Part shown: positions 33,823 through 45,924 of the stretch, in pieces
Layout: each line of letters opens with the position of its first letter
Position numbering within the stretch: the stretch's first letter is position 1
Assembly: GCF_028640845.1 (NCBI RefSeq)
Contig: NC_080542.1
Location: forward strand, 60,303,064-60,367,063
Length of the DNA: 64,000 nucleotides
Source: Ahaetulla prasina
Taxonomy: Eukaryota > Chordata > Lepidosauria > Squamata > Colubridae
Direction: 5' to 3'
Notes under the pieces: model-generated
Told to the model about the DNA's origin: nothing
Seen by the model: only the letters and a program-made list of their open reading frames with translations
Database searches by the model: none
Made by a program: the position numbers and the translations under genes

Positions 33823-36216
33823 GCACCTTATATTTAATTTGTGATTTTTCCCCTTCACACATACTTCAATAAATGCTTCTACTATTGTTTAAATGGTGCA
33901 TGAGTAATCAAAACAGGTAAACAAAAATTTGATTCTTAAAACTTTAAATTTTATCATAGCAATTCTCCTCACAGTGACAATTGTAATTTCTCCCATCTTA
34001 AAATACCTTTTTAAATTTCATTGCTTATCTTAACATAATTATTATGAAATAACATACCATACATATCTCTCAGTGATTCCCAAGTACTATGCCTTCTTCT
34101 CATTCTTAAAACCTATTTCAATCATCAGTTCTGTTTGATCTACTTTTATTTTTGGTGAACATCTGTATCTTCTTGTTTATTAATCAATAACTGCAACTGG
34201 AACAAATTCTTTTAATTTTCCCATTAATATTCTAATTCCTTTAAAGGATCTTCCAGAATCAACACTAAGTCACACAAAAACCCTTAACTTCTAAATTTCT
34301 TTTTTAATATTTTCTCCCAAATCTTGTCTTATAACTCTAATTCAGTATTTTCAGAACCAAAATAAACAAGAGAGTTGACAGTGGGCATCCCTTCATTTTT
34401 GTATCTCACAGTTTTAGAGATCTCCCTTAACAATTATGCTTTTTGTAAAGCACAGATCTCATTCATTTTATGAAGTCGCTCCCCCATTTTGTATTTTCCA
34501 GAACCTGAAATAAGAAAACCAAATATCAAAGAATCATTTTTTGTAACTATTAGGATCTCATTTCCTTTTACTGTATATTGCCCAGAGTCCCTCTGTGAGG
34601 GAGATGGGCAGTTTAAAATGTAATAAATAAATAAAATAAAGATTTAGAAATCGGTCTTAAGCATATCACTGAAGCAAAAAGGCCTTACCAGTGTGTAGGG
34701 AGTGATCCAATAACCTTCGCATATCTTAGGAGCATTCTTTCCTAACACTTATGAGCACTCAGTTGTTTATATGCACCAAGTCATCTAACTAATAGACAGC
34801 ATATGAACCTTATATGAAAACATAATAAGGATCATAATTTGTATGTTTACTTTTTTTATGTTGTTAATTTCTTTCTTTTTTCTTTTTAAAAGACATTGAC
34901 AATCAGTAAGTATTGCCTGCTTGTGCTTACATAGAAAGGAAAATGGAATACAAAATATAAAATAATATCAAGGAGATGGGCATTTGAATTTAATAAATAA
35001 ATTAAAATACATCATTATTTTTCAGAACATTTTACTTCAGTTTTTTTTAAGTGTGTATTTTATTATTGTACTTGGTTCTTTTTCTTCATTTATTTTCACC
35101 AGCGGTTTAAAAACAATAAAAAATAGATTAAAAACAATATGTCTATATACCCACATATATATGTACATTTATTATACATTTTACAAATAATAAAAAATTA
35201 CAGTACTTTTTTATTTTAAAATTCCACATACAACATGATTTCATTATATATCAAATATATAATTATGTATTTGTATATTTATAATACACAAATATTTAAA
35301 TATTGATTTAATTGTATTTGACTTAGCCACAATTATATTTACAATCCTTTGGCATGCAAATCTCAATATATAGTATAGCGCTATGTGAATGATTCATGTG
35401 CTGATTTCAACATTAATTCTAGTTAAAGAGTCTCAGAATCGCTAAACAGAATTCTCAAAAACTGGCCATCAAACAAAAGCCACTGAACTAAGATTCATTG
35501 ATAAAAACATAGCTTTCAAGAGTTACTTTAAAATTATCTCCTACCTGCAAACAGTGATTCTTAACTGCAGAAAAAAGAAGCAGACTAACCTGAAGTGAGA
35601 AGAGCGGGGGTGGGTGGGGAGAAGAGTTAATAATCAATCAACAATGAAAGCCTTGCCTGTCATCAAGAAGACTGTTCTTTTTTTGAGCTACACTGTCAAC
35701 ATAACTGGCCCATGTGATGTTGTATGCTCTTCTCTGCATATGCACACCTCCTCTTACTTCTTCCTTCTCCATTTCACTAGCTTGAAGCTGACAAGCCTTG
35801 AAGGAAGATGGTTGAGATGTATATTTCAATGGCTGTATGTAGTATTAAGTTTTAATAATGTCTGTTTTTAACAACTGGTTTGCAACATTGGTGAAAATTT
35901 AACAATTGCTTCTTGTGAATCAAAATGAGCTACTCCAGGACATCAATTCTTTCTGATATTCTCTACTCAAATACTCTCCACGTGTAAGAACAGATCTTAC
36001 TCTGGACAGATTTAGATGACACATCATGTGTTTTAATGGCACATCTAAGGACAGAATCTTTATAACGGATTTTGGTATGCTATGGTCTACGTTTGAACTG
36101 AAAAACCTAGAAACCTTTTTGTGTAGTTTGTAGGAAATTTAGATGAATGACAGTCACTTGATGGTACTTGAAATTTTGCTAATGATTACATTTGAGTTAG
36201 CCATGCATTAATAATA
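33823..36216. other. Intron stretch with a short LINE tail
   Basis: 34556-34640 has TATTGCCCAGAGTCCCTC and GGGAGATGGGCAGTTTAAAA followed by AATAAATAAATAA, a LINE or SINE tail. 35120-35310 is AT-rich. No gene is seen. Confidence 0.5.
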
Positions 36217-36592
36217 TACCGTATATACTCGAGTATAAGCCGAGTTTTTCAGCACGTTTTTTGTGCTGAAAAACGTCCCCTCGGCTTATACTCGAGTATA
36301 TACGGCTTATACTCGAGTTTTTTTTTTCTTCTTTTTTTCACATTATACCGGATGGTGCAAACTTGGCGGGCTTTTGCATTAGCGCGGGGAAGCCCTGCCG
36401 GTGCAGTGAGAGGGCGGGGCGGGGGAGCCGCCAGCCTTCTCGGCTGAGGGAGGGAGGCTTTCCCTGACCGGTAGCTGCCTCATTTCCCTCCCTCGGCTTA
36501 TACTCGAGTCCCCAGTTTACCCCAATTTTTTGGGGTAAAATTGGGGACCTCGGCTTATACTCGGATCGGCTTATATTCGAGTATATACGGTA
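36217..36592. mobile_element. Tc1/mariner-like MITE with TA duplication and an extra internal terminus
   Basis: The outer ends are CCGTATATACTCGAGTATAA and TTATATTCGAGTATATACGG between TA dinucleotides. A further complete right terminus lies at about 36279-36305, so the first 87 bp form a smaller element with both ends. The interior is GC-rich. Confidence 0.82.
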
Positions 36593-38428
36593 GGTAAAAT
36601 ATAGGTAAAACATTCTAAAGATCACTTTTATAAATTTGTCAAAAATTCTCAGGTTTATTTTTTTACTTACTATGTAATTTTAATTATCTTGCACAACTTA
36701 GCTTTGGTTTATAAATTTTACTATATTTTTACTATATTACTATAGTTTCTCTTTAACTTTTGGTAAATGCAAGGTAGATTAAGTAATTTTCAGTATGTTT
36801 TCCCCAAATTAATGTATAGTATTTACTGAAGATTTACATAACCATAGCTAATTATGAAAAAGTTAACTTAAAAGTGCTTGGTTTTTAATTATAGATAGTA
36901 TGGGGAGGGGTGTAGTCTTTTTGTTTTAAAGGAACCGGTGCCATCTGGTGGTTTTATGTTATGATATAGCCAAACAGTGTCATGGTAAAGATTAATGATT
37001 ACAACATACCTTTCAGTGTTGGAAGAAATATACAGAATAGCAACTTTATATATAAATAATTTGCAAATTACAAATGGTGAGGTCAGTGGGAAGGGAAAGT
37101 GCAAATATTTACTTTATACAAAGAAGAGGGGGGTAAACCTATTTTCCAAAGCACCAGACAAGCACACAAGGCAAGAAACAAATGTATGGAAACTGTGGGG
37201 CAGAGTTGTTTTCTGTCTTCAGAGTCTAGTTCTGGTGTTTGTATCTAGTTACTACTTTCTGGGTTTGAGGAGCTATCTATCCCCCTGATCTTTCCAGGGT
37301 GGGCTTTAAATTATTGTAATTGGCAACAGAAAGTCTATGTAGACACATCAAGGTGGGTGGGTGGGGGTTCTAGACAATGGACAAAGGCAATTGAAACAAA
37401 TAACAATGGTACACAGTTCCGGTATCCTGTAGGTCAGCTATATATTAAAACTGTTGGCTTTCAGTTTGAATACAGTTGAATCCGCAATGTTCTTTGGCCA
37501 GCAGGAGTACCCAAAAAAAAAAAATCCACTGTGGATGCTCTGATTGGAAAAAAGTGTTAATAGTTAACTTTTGCCATTCTCTTTTCACCACAATATTCTA
37601 TTATGAGCTGATGGAATTCAGACAAAGGAGTCTGTTTGAGAAGAGCATTGAATTAAAGAAGTAAATAAATCAATTAGCGTTAGTACTGAGAAAGCTGAAA
37701 GAATTTAAATGTCAGTAGTGAGAAGTGACTGTCCCTGGAAAGGAAACAGACTTAGAGATCTGATTACAGAGCATATCAGACATGACTGAAATAGCAACTC
37801 TGACTTGGGATTTTTGTGGTTTTGAAGGGAGTTCCTTTGTTTAAAAGCAATATTGACATAACTTATAAATTATGATGTGGATTTTAGAATACTTTGGGAT
37901 CTGCCACAATGTACTTGTGAAGTTTAAACTGGCAAATGTCTATGTTGACTACGAATGTTATTTAGTGTTGTTTTTTTTTACTGGAGTCTGTCCTTTAGCA
38001 GATTATTTTTAGATAGGTATCTAGTTCTGTTGATTTGATTTTTCACTTGTTGATGGGCATTGTAGATGAAGAAATACCTCATATAAAATCTTTAAAATTG
38101 CTTGTTATTGCCCAGATATCTGTTTATACATATAGACATATGTATGTCTTATGTGACATAATAATGTCTTATACACTTATGATATAAGAAAACAGGTCTT
38201 AATTTTCACTTTTAAAGTTTTTTTAATTGTGAGATAGTGGTGGTAACCAGAAAGAAAGCAGATGGAGAAGATAATACCACATGTTCTTTTTTCCAAAACA
38301 CAATGCATTGAAGCAGCAACAATATTCCATTATGTGTCTGCTGTTGCTATTGTTTTAGAATGAATGGGGTAATTTAAAAAGTGAAAATTATAAAATATAC
38401 ATGGAAAGACAACCACTGATATTTTAAT
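36593..38428. other. Intron stretch with a short CR1 fragment
   Basis: 37118-37195 reads KKRGVNLFSKAPDKHTRQET and is a CR1/L3 piece. The rest has no recognisable gene or repeat. Confidence 0.5.
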
Positions 38429-38467
38429 AACAACAACAACAACAACAACAACAACAATAATAATAAT
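38429..38467 (-). repeat. (AAC)n/(AAT)n tail of the L2 LINE
   Basis: Thirteen or so trinucleotides adjacent to the antisense 3' end of the L2 element. Confidence 0.9.
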
Positions 38468-38772
38468 ATTTTAATTTGTATACCACCCTTCTCCCGAAGG
38501 ACTCAGGGCGGTGAACAGGCAGAATAAAAACAGCAATCAAATACATACAGTAAAAATATCAATTAAAAAACTTATTAAATTTAGCCCGAATTTAAATACC
38601 TTTAAAATCCAAAAACCAAAAATTTAAAAATTTAAAACCCTAAAAACAACTAAAAAGTTCTATGCCAGTCCCGCACGGGTAAATAAATAGGTCTTAAGCT
38701 CGTGGCGAAAGGTCTGAAGGTCTGGAAGTTGGCGAAGTCCAGAGGGAAGCTCGTTCCATAGGGTAGGAGCCC

Positions 38773-39294
38773 TGTTGTGTCTTGCCCGCCCTCAGAGCAG
38801 CCGGGGCCTTCTTACCTGCTCCCCAACACTGAGGAATGTATGCCTTCCGGCCCAAGTCCTGGCTCCATGCCCCCACAAACTGCAGAAGAAGGAGCATCTC
38901 CCTGCCCCAGCCCTGACTCCATGCCCAGGCAAACGGAGCAGCTAGACCCCTCCCCCTCATCCACAGCAGGTGAGCCTGAGGAGGGTTTACTCCCAAGAAC
39001 AGCTGATTGGAGTGACCCTCGCATCAGAAGATTGGAGAGGCGGAGGCAACAGAGGGAAGGGAGGGGCAGGCCTTAATGAGTGCTGAGTCATGGAGCCACA
39101 CCCCATGGCCTATATAAAGGAGCTACTTTCTGGCAGTCTCTGAGTCAGGCAAAAGTCAAACTTATCTTGCTGAAGTCACTTACTGGTCTCCTGCCTGCTC
39201 TGAGGACTTTGCTAGGACTTTGGGCAGAGCTGCAGAGGCAAGCCTGATTCGGATTTCCCGGACCCAGCCGTCAGCGGAGGAGTGGGACACGACA
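38773..39294 (+). mobile_element. Solo LTR, 522 bp, inserted in the L2 LINE
   Basis: It starts TGTTGTGTCTTGCCC and ends GGGACACGACA. The 5-bp target duplication agccc is at 38768-38772 and 39295-39299; removing one copy restores the LINE sequence. The TATA box TATATAAAGG is at 39111-39120. It is the same family as 28466-29037, with one fewer 54-bp unit. Confidence 0.93.
38777..39076 (+). CDS. Open frame through LTR U3, 99 codons (unproven)
   Basis: It is the counterpart of the frame at 28683-29033. Shared landmarks are SCP at the start, the YLLPN and EECMP block, PGPSPGSMP, RQTEQLDPSPSSTA, ADWSDPRIRR and the REGRGRP end. Relative to the other copy it lacks one 18-residue unit and has one extra residue before ADWS. 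Function is unknown, and the frame may be fortuitous. Confidence 0.3.
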   Translation: MSCPPSEQPGPSYLLPNTEECMPSGPSPGSMPPQTAEEGASPCPSPDSMPRQTEQLDPSPSSTAGEPEEGLLPRTADWSDPRIRRLERRRQQREGRGRP

Positions 39295-39299
39295 AGCCC

Positions 39300-41151
39300 C
39301 CACAGAGAAGGCCCTTCCCCTGGGGGCCGCCAGCTGACATTGCTTGGCTGACGGCACTTTAAGGAGTCCCTCTCTGTGAGAGTGCACGGGTCGGTGGGAG
39401 GCAAATGGTGGCAGTAGGCGGTCCCGTAAGTAACCCGGTCCTAAGCCATGGAGCGCTTTAAAGGTGGTAACCAACACCTTGAAGTGCACCCGGAAGACCA
39501 CAGGCAGCCAGTGCAGTCTGCGCAGGATTGGTGTTATATGGGAGCTCTGACCAGCTCCCTCTATCACCCGCGCAGCTGCATTCTGGACTAGCTGAAGCCT
39601 CCGGGTGCTCCTCAAGGGGAGCCCCATGTAGAGAGCATTGCAGTAATCCAGACGAGAGGTAACAAGGGCATGAGTGACTGTGCATAAGGAATCCCGGTCA
39701 AGAAAGGGGTGCAACTGGCGGATCAGGCAAACCTGATAAAAAGCTCTCCTGGAGACGGTCGTCAAGTGTTCTTCAAAAGACAACCGTCCATCCAGGAGAA
39801 CACCTAAGTTGCGCACCCTCTCTATTGGGGCCAATGACTTGCCCCCAACAGTCAGCCGTGGTTGTAGCTGACTGTACCGGGGTGCCGGCATCCACAGCCA
39901 CTCTGTCTTGGAGGGATTGAGCTTGAGCCTGTTTCTCCCCATCCAGACCCGCACGGCTTCCAGACACCGGGACAGCACTTCGACAGCTTCGTTAGGGTGG
40001 CCCGGGGTGGAAAAGTACAGCTGCGTGTCGTCAGCGTACAGTTGATAACTCACCCCAAAGCCACTGATGATCTCGCCCAGCGGCTTCATATAGATGTTGA
40101 ACAGGAGGGGTGAGAGAATTGATCCCTGCGGCACCCCATACATGAGGCACCTCATGGTCGATCTCTGCCCCCCTGCCAACACTGTCTGCGACCGGTCAGA
40201 GAGATAGGAGGAGAACCACCGATAAACGATGCCTCCCACTCGCAAACCCCCCAACCGGCACAGCAGGATACCATGGTTGATGGTATCAAAAGCCGCTGAG
40301 AGGTCTAATAGGACCAAGGCAGAGGAACAACCCCTATCCCTGGCCCTCCAGAGATCATCAACCAACGCGGCCAAAGCTGTCTCTGTGCTGTATCCAGGCC
40401 GAAAGCCAGACTGGGACTGGGGTAGCTGACATGCCACCACACTCTCTACAACCTTCGCTACAAAGCGAAGGTTGGAGACAGGACAGTAATTACCTAAAAT
40501 GGCCGGGTCCAGGGAAGGCTTCTTGAGGAGGGGTGTCACCACCGCCTCTTTCAAGGGGGGAGGGACAACCTCCTCCAACAAAGAAGCATTAATAATACCC
40601 TGGAGCCAGCCCCGTGTCACCTCTTGTGTGGCCAGCACCAACCAGGAGGGACATGGGTCCAATAAACATGTAGTGGCATTAAGCCTACCCAGCAACCTGT
40701 CCACATCCTCAGGAGTCACAGGATCAAACTCATCCCAAACAGTCTCAACAAGACGGGGCTCTGACCTCTCACCTGGATCTACCCAATTTTGGTCTAAACC
40801 ATCTTGGAGCTGAGCGATTTTATCGTGCAGATACTTACTAAAATCCTCGGCTCGGCCCTGCAAGGGGTCATCCTGCGCCTCCTGCTGCAGAAGTGAGCGG
40901 GTCACCTGAAACAGGGCGGCCAGGCAGTTATCTGCCGATGCAATAAGGGAGGAAACGTATGTATGCTTAGCCTCCCTCAATGCCACCAGGTAGGTCTGAA
41001 TAAATGACCTAACCAGTGTTTGGTTAGCTTCGGAACGGCTGGACCACCTGGCACTCTCTAGGCATCTTTTCCAGCGTTTCATCTCCCTCAGCTCCTCAGT
41101 AAACCAAGGAGCTGGTTGAGACCTACGCCGGGTCAGAGGCCGCAAAGGCAC
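39300..41151 (-). pseudogene. L2-clade reverse transcriptase, long open stretch
   Basis: The frame is open for about 617 codons from 41151 to the LTR insertion. It carries KEAVVTPLLKKPSLDP, NYCPVSNL, LLDLSAAFDTINHG, GVPQGSILSPLLFNIY, the catalytic YADD (40027-40038), RNLGVLLDGRLSFEEHL and TSRLDYCNALYMGLP. The last residues before the LTR are RGRAFSVGA; the expected tail continues at 38772-38690. The only breaks are the LTR and a frameshift to the endonuclease part near 41140. It would prime and copy its RNA at a nicked chromosomal site. Confidence 0.9.
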
Positions 41152-42376
41152 GACACGGTCCAGAGCCCCAGGCCGCGACTAGTTCTTCGGCCGTGCCACG
41201 GACCAGTTCTTCAGGAAACGGCCCAAGCTCCATCAGGAACCTCTCCGGGTCCATCAGGCGCCTGGGACGGAACCAAAGCATTGGTCCCGTCTCCCTGCGG
41301 TGTTGGGTAGCGGTCCGAAAGTCCAGACGAAGGAGAGAATGATCCGACCATGACAAAGGTTCAGCGACTATATCACCCAGTTCCAGATCATTCATCCACT
41401 GACCTGAGATCAGATCTAGTGTGCCTCCCCTGATGTGAGTAGGGCCGTCCGCTACTTGAGTCAGGTCCATGGCTGTCATGGAAGCCATGAACTCCTGAGC
41501 CGCCGAAGATGCTGTGCCGGTTGATGGCAGATTGAAATCCCCCATGACCATCAGTCTGGGGGTCTCAACCACCAACCTGGCAAGCACCTCCAGCAACTCG
41601 GGCAGGGCTGTTGTCATGCAGCAAGGAGCCAGGTACATGATCAACAAGCCCACCTGAATCCTACGGCCCCATTTCACATAGAGGGTTTCACAACCAGATA
41701 TCTAAGGTACAGTGGTCTCCCTCAGTTCTAGACTTTCCTTGATAACGACCGCCACCCCTCCACCCCTACCTTGGGCCCTCGACTGGTGGAATGCTCGGAA
41801 ACCTGGTGGGCACATCTCAACCAAGGGAGTCCCCCGTTCCGTGCCCAACCAGGTTTCTGTAATGCCCACAAGGTCCACGGCCCCCTCCTGAATAAGATCG
41901 GAAATCAGGGGGGCTTTGTTTACCACGGACCTCACATTGCATAGCATCAGGCGAAGGTCCAAGCTCTGAGGAATCTGGTCACTCAGGGAACGGGAAAAGT
42001 CTGAGGGGCCGGAGCACGCGATCGCTCTTAAACAGCGAGCGCGTACTCCCGAAACACGATGTGGCCTCCCGCTTCCACCATATCTGCCCCTCCCACTTAC
42101 CGTGCCAATGGAATAACCTTGATGAACTGGAACAAGATCCTCCCTCATCATCTCCGGACCTAATGTAGTAGTAGCGCCGCGAGTACCCGGAGGAACTGGC
42201 CCCCTCCCCGACGGGTTTTCCCTCCCCTCTCCCAACCCACCCCCCAACCCAAACCCATCACTATTCACCATCCCATTAAAAACCCCCTTAAAACTCCCCT
42301 TAAAAATTCCCTGAAAACATTTAGTTAAAAATCCCCTAAGCCTCCTATTTTTGGCATGCCACCTCTCTTTGTTCAT
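41123..42376 (-). pseudogene. L2-clade APE endonuclease domain, one in-frame stop
   Basis: One frame covers 42376-41123, with a single TAG at 41702-41704. The N-terminal part has [27 protein letters not shown] and [11 protein letters not shown]. After the stop come VKWGRRIQVGLLIMYLAP, MVMGDFNLPS and SWSDHSLLRLDF. These are the ordered motifs of the apurinic-like endonuclease that nicks target DNA. The first 90 or so residues (from MNKERWHAK) lie before the nuclease domain and are glycine- and proline-rich. Confidence 0.88.
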
Positions 42377-43025
42377 TCTCTGTACATGCTCTTATGATTT
42401 GTCATCTTAAACCTGTGTCTCTACCCCATCTTATTAGGAGAGAAATCTTCAGTTTTAAATTGAAGAACGCCATCTTGTAAGAGCCAGATAGTATGTTTTA
42501 TGGTAGCAATAGAAAGATCAGATAGGCTGGCTTTCTGGAAAGCGCTGAAGACTTAGTAGCTTGGCTGGGCATGGGGGTGAGTGATTAGACATTATTTTGT
42601 GGTTTTTTTATTCTTGGCTACTGTCATTTTTGGATTTGTATGTTATAAGTTTGTTATAAGTGTTTTATATATATATGGTAGTTTTTATTTTTATACTTTA
42701 TACAACCAGAAGCCAACATGGATTTGTCAAAAACAGATCATGCTAGATAAATCTTATTAGAATCTTTGACAATGTGACAAAATTAGTGGAGCAGCGAAAT
42801 GCTGTGGACATAATTTACTTGGACTTCAGTAAAGTATTTGATAAAATAGACCATAGCCTATTACTTGATAAGATAGAAAAATATGGGTTAGACAGCATCA
42901 CCACCAGATGGATTCATAATTGGCTGACCAGCCACACTCAGCGTGTGCTCATTAATGAAACTGAATCTATATCAAGGGAAGTATGCAGTGGATCTGGCTC
43001 TGTTTTAGGCCCAGTACACTTCAAT

Positions 43026-43244
43026 CAGGGGTGAAATTAAGTAGGTTCTGAAGAACCGGTAGCAAAAATTTTGAGTAGTTTGGAAACCCAGCAAATACCA
43101 CCTTTGGCTGGCCTCAGAATTGGGAGGGAATGGAGATTTTGCAGTATCCTTCCCCTAGAGTGGTGGTAATGGAGATTTTGCAGTATCCTTCCCCTGCCAC
43201 ACCCACCAAGCCATGCCCACAGAAAAAATTGAATTTCACCACTG
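43026..43244. mobile_element. hAT MITE, 219 bp
   Basis: The ends are CAGGGGTGAAATTAAG and TTGAATTTCACCACTG. The flanks are acttcaat (43018-43025) and atttcaat (43245-43252). Inside, a block GGAATGGAGATTTTGCAGTATCCTTCCCCT is nearly duplicated. Confidence 0.9.
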
Positions 43245-43993
43245 ATTTCAATATATTCATAAATAAGATAGATGAATGTATAGAAAGGGAATTCATCAAA
43301 TTGCAGATAACACCAAGTTGGAAGGAATAGCCAACACTCCAGAAGATAGGCTCAAGATGCAGATGGATCACAACAGACTTGAGCACTGGGTCTTATCTAA
43401 CAAAAGAATTTCAGTGATAAGAAAAATAAGATTTTATATTTAGACAAGAAAAAACAAATGCATGGTTATAGAATAGGTGGTTCCTGGCTCAATAGTAGTA
43501 ACTGTGAGAGGGATCTTAGAATCCTAGTGGACAATCATTTAAATATGAACCATCTATGTGCTGCAGCTGTCAAAAAAGCCAATACAGTCCTAGACTGCAT
43601 TAACAGAAGGATAGAATCAAGATCATTTGGATGTTAGTACTGTTTTATAATGCCTTGGTAAGAGCATGCTTGCCTTCAGTCTTGGTTGCCATAATGTAAA
43701 AGAAATGTTGAGACTCTAGAAAGACTGCAAGAAAGAGCAATAAAAATGATTAGGGAACTGGAGGCTAAAACATATGATGAATGGTTGCAGGAATCAGGTA
43801 TATCTAGTTTAATGGGGGGTGGGATAGGTGTGACATGATAACAGTCTTCCAATATCCAAGGGGCTTCAACAAGAATAGTCAACCTATTTTCAAAAACACT
43901 GGCGCAGAACAAAAAGTAATGAATGGAAACTAATGAAGGAAAGAACCAACCTAGAGCTAAGGAGAAATTTCCTGACAATTAGAACAATTAATC

Positions 43994-44277
43994 TACCCTC
44001 TGGAACGAGCTTCCCCCAGGACTTCGACAACTTCCTGACCTCCGGACCTTTCGCCGCGAGCTGAAGACATATCTATTCTTTCGAGCAGGACTGGTTTAAA
44101 TAGGGTTTTTAAATATGGATTTTATTGGGGTTTATTTTTTATATTTTGTATGGTATTTTAAATTTAGGCTATTTTGAATAAGTTTTTTAAAATGTGTTTT
44201 ATTGTAATATATTGTATTATATTATTTGCCTGTTCACCGCCCTGAGTCCTTCGGGAGAAGGGCGGTATAAAAATTAA

Positions 44278-44370
<93 letters not shown>
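43994..44370 (+). mobile_element. L2 LINE 3' end, 377 bp, with long (ATT)n tail
   Basis: It carries the C-terminal ORF2 end (LWNELPPGLRQLPDLRTFRR-like) and 3'UTR with CTTCGGGAGAAGGGCGGTAT. About 95 bp of ATT repeats follow (44278-44370). The direct flank attaatc is at 43987-43993 and 44371-44377. Confidence 0.9.
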
Positions 44371-44376
<6 letters not shown>

Positions 44377-44493
44377 CAGTAGGATGACTTGCTTCCAGAA
44401 TTTGTGGATGATCCATCACTGGAGGCTTCTAAAAAGAGCTACTTGTCTGAAATGGTATAGGGTTTCCTGCTTGAGCGGGGAGTTGGACTAGGA

Positions 44494-45217
44494 TGGGTAT
44501 CAACAACCCATGGCTCCAGAGCTCCATGCAGCTCTTTTATTCCCCTGCTTGGCACCCTGTCGGCTGAACTCACCAACAGCCTGGCCCTGCCCCTTGCCCT
44601 CCCAGTCACTCATCGTCTGAGAAGGTAAGGACGACAGCGGCGGATGGAGACTCGCTCCATATTTCAGAGCAGGAGTGAAGAACCACTGTACCTGCCTCTT
44701 CTTCCGGCCCCTGTTGGTGCTGTGCGCACCTCAGTCACTTGGGGTCACATGACTTGTTGTCTGCCCCAAGACACTGGCCCGTCCTGGCTGCTGCTGCTGC
44801 TCTCACTACCTCCATGGCCTGCTTGCTTCTCTTGCAGTGCCTTGAGAAGCACACTTAAATTTAGCGCACTTCACAATGGGGAAGATTGTGCCCCCTTCTC
44901 CTCCTGGAGCCCTTTACAATGCGGAGCATTGGAGCACTTCTTTCCCACTCTGGAATATGGAGCGAGTCTCCATCTGCTGCCATCACCATTACCTTCTCAG
45001 GCGAGGAGTGTCTGGGAGGGGAGGGTGAGAGGTTGGGGTTCAGTCAATAGGAAGCCACAGCAGGGGGATGAAAGAGCTTCATTTTATCTGGTTAACCTGA
45101 AATGACTCTTAATTTAAATCATATGGTAAAAAGCACCCAAAGAAGAAGAAAGAACAACGTCAGCAAAAAACAAAAACCCAATCCTCACCTGTTTTCGGAA
45201 ATGGTTCAAGAGGGAAC

Positions 45218-45283
<66 letters not shown>

Positions 45284-45662
45284 TGTGTGTGTGAGAGAAA
45301 GATGAGAGAGAGAGAGACGGAAAAAAGAGAGATGAAAGAGAGAAAGAAAGATGAGAGAGAGAGACGGGGAGAAAGAGAGAGAAATTGAGAGGGAGAGAGA
45401 TGAGAAAGAGAGAGAGAAAGAGAGAATGAAAAAGAGAAAGCGAGAGAGATGCATGTTTCCCAGAGAAAAGAAAATACTGAGAGCCACAAAACCTGGGTAG
45501 GCATTGCTGGTGTGTGTGTGTGTGTGTGTGTGTCATGTGACTGGGTGGGAGTGAGAGATGTTGAGTTGGCCAGGCCCACCCTGGTTTTGTGGCTCCCGGT
45601 GTTTTCTGTTCTGTGGGAAATGGGTTCAAATGGCTCTGAGTGTTTAAGGTTGCAGATCCCTG
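44494..45662. mobile_element. hAT non-autonomous element, 1169 bp, carrying (GA)n
   Basis: The ends are TGGGTATCAACAACCCATGG and GGTTGCAGATCCCTG. The flanks are gactagga (44486-44493) and gattagga (45663-45670). It includes about 230 bp of GA-rich low-complexity sequence and a (TG)n run. No transposase. Confidence 0.82.
45220..45450. repeat. (GA)n microsatellite and purine-rich run
   Basis: About 60 bp of pure GA at 45222-45280, then (GT)n and imperfect GA/GAA. It lies within the hAT element, about 475 bp before a GRB10 exon. Confidence 0.95.
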
Positions 45663-45924
45663 GATTAGGAGATCTTCAAGGTCCCTTTCAATTCTGTTAT
45701 TCAGTTTTTCTATTATTCATCATACTATGTTTATATAAACAAATGAATATTTCTATATCTTTGAACAACAGTCCTCATCTCTATAATTCAGTTTTCCTGG
45801 GGAAATTAATGCCAAAAGGTAGATAAGTTATATTAGAACTGTCCAAATATGTGTAGTTCTTTATATAAAATGAATGTATATTTTGTTTCTGATCTTCAGT
45901 GTTCTTCTCTTTCTATCCTTTCAG

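Larger units (their letters stand above)
38429..42420 (-). mobile_element. Near-complete L2-clade LINE, antisense, split by a solo LTR
   Basis: The 3' end (antisense of GAGTCCTTCGGGAGAAGGG) is at about 38485-38510. The C-terminal ORF2 region reaches 38772, a solo LTR intervenes (38773-39294), and ORF2 continues to about 42376. Endonuclease and RT domains are both present. The 5' limit near 42420 is approximate. Confidence 0.88.
42709..45708 (+). mobile_element. CR1/L3 LINE, sense, with three nested insertions
   Basis: It starts in RT (HGFVKNRSC-like, then VDIIYLDFSKVFDKIDHSLL, KYGLDSITTRWIHNWLTSHTQRV). After interruptions it reaches the 3' end at 45665-45708 (GAGATCTTCAAGGTCCCTTTCAATTCTG). 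Inside it lie a hAT MITE (43026-43244), an L2 3' fragment (43994-44370) and a hAT element (44494-45662). When these are removed the LINE reads continuously. Confidence 0.88.

Noticed and set aside
45100..45630. Long serine/leucine-rich frames on the minus strand
   Set aside because: They come from the (GA)n run in the hAT element; they have no domain and low-complexity composition only.
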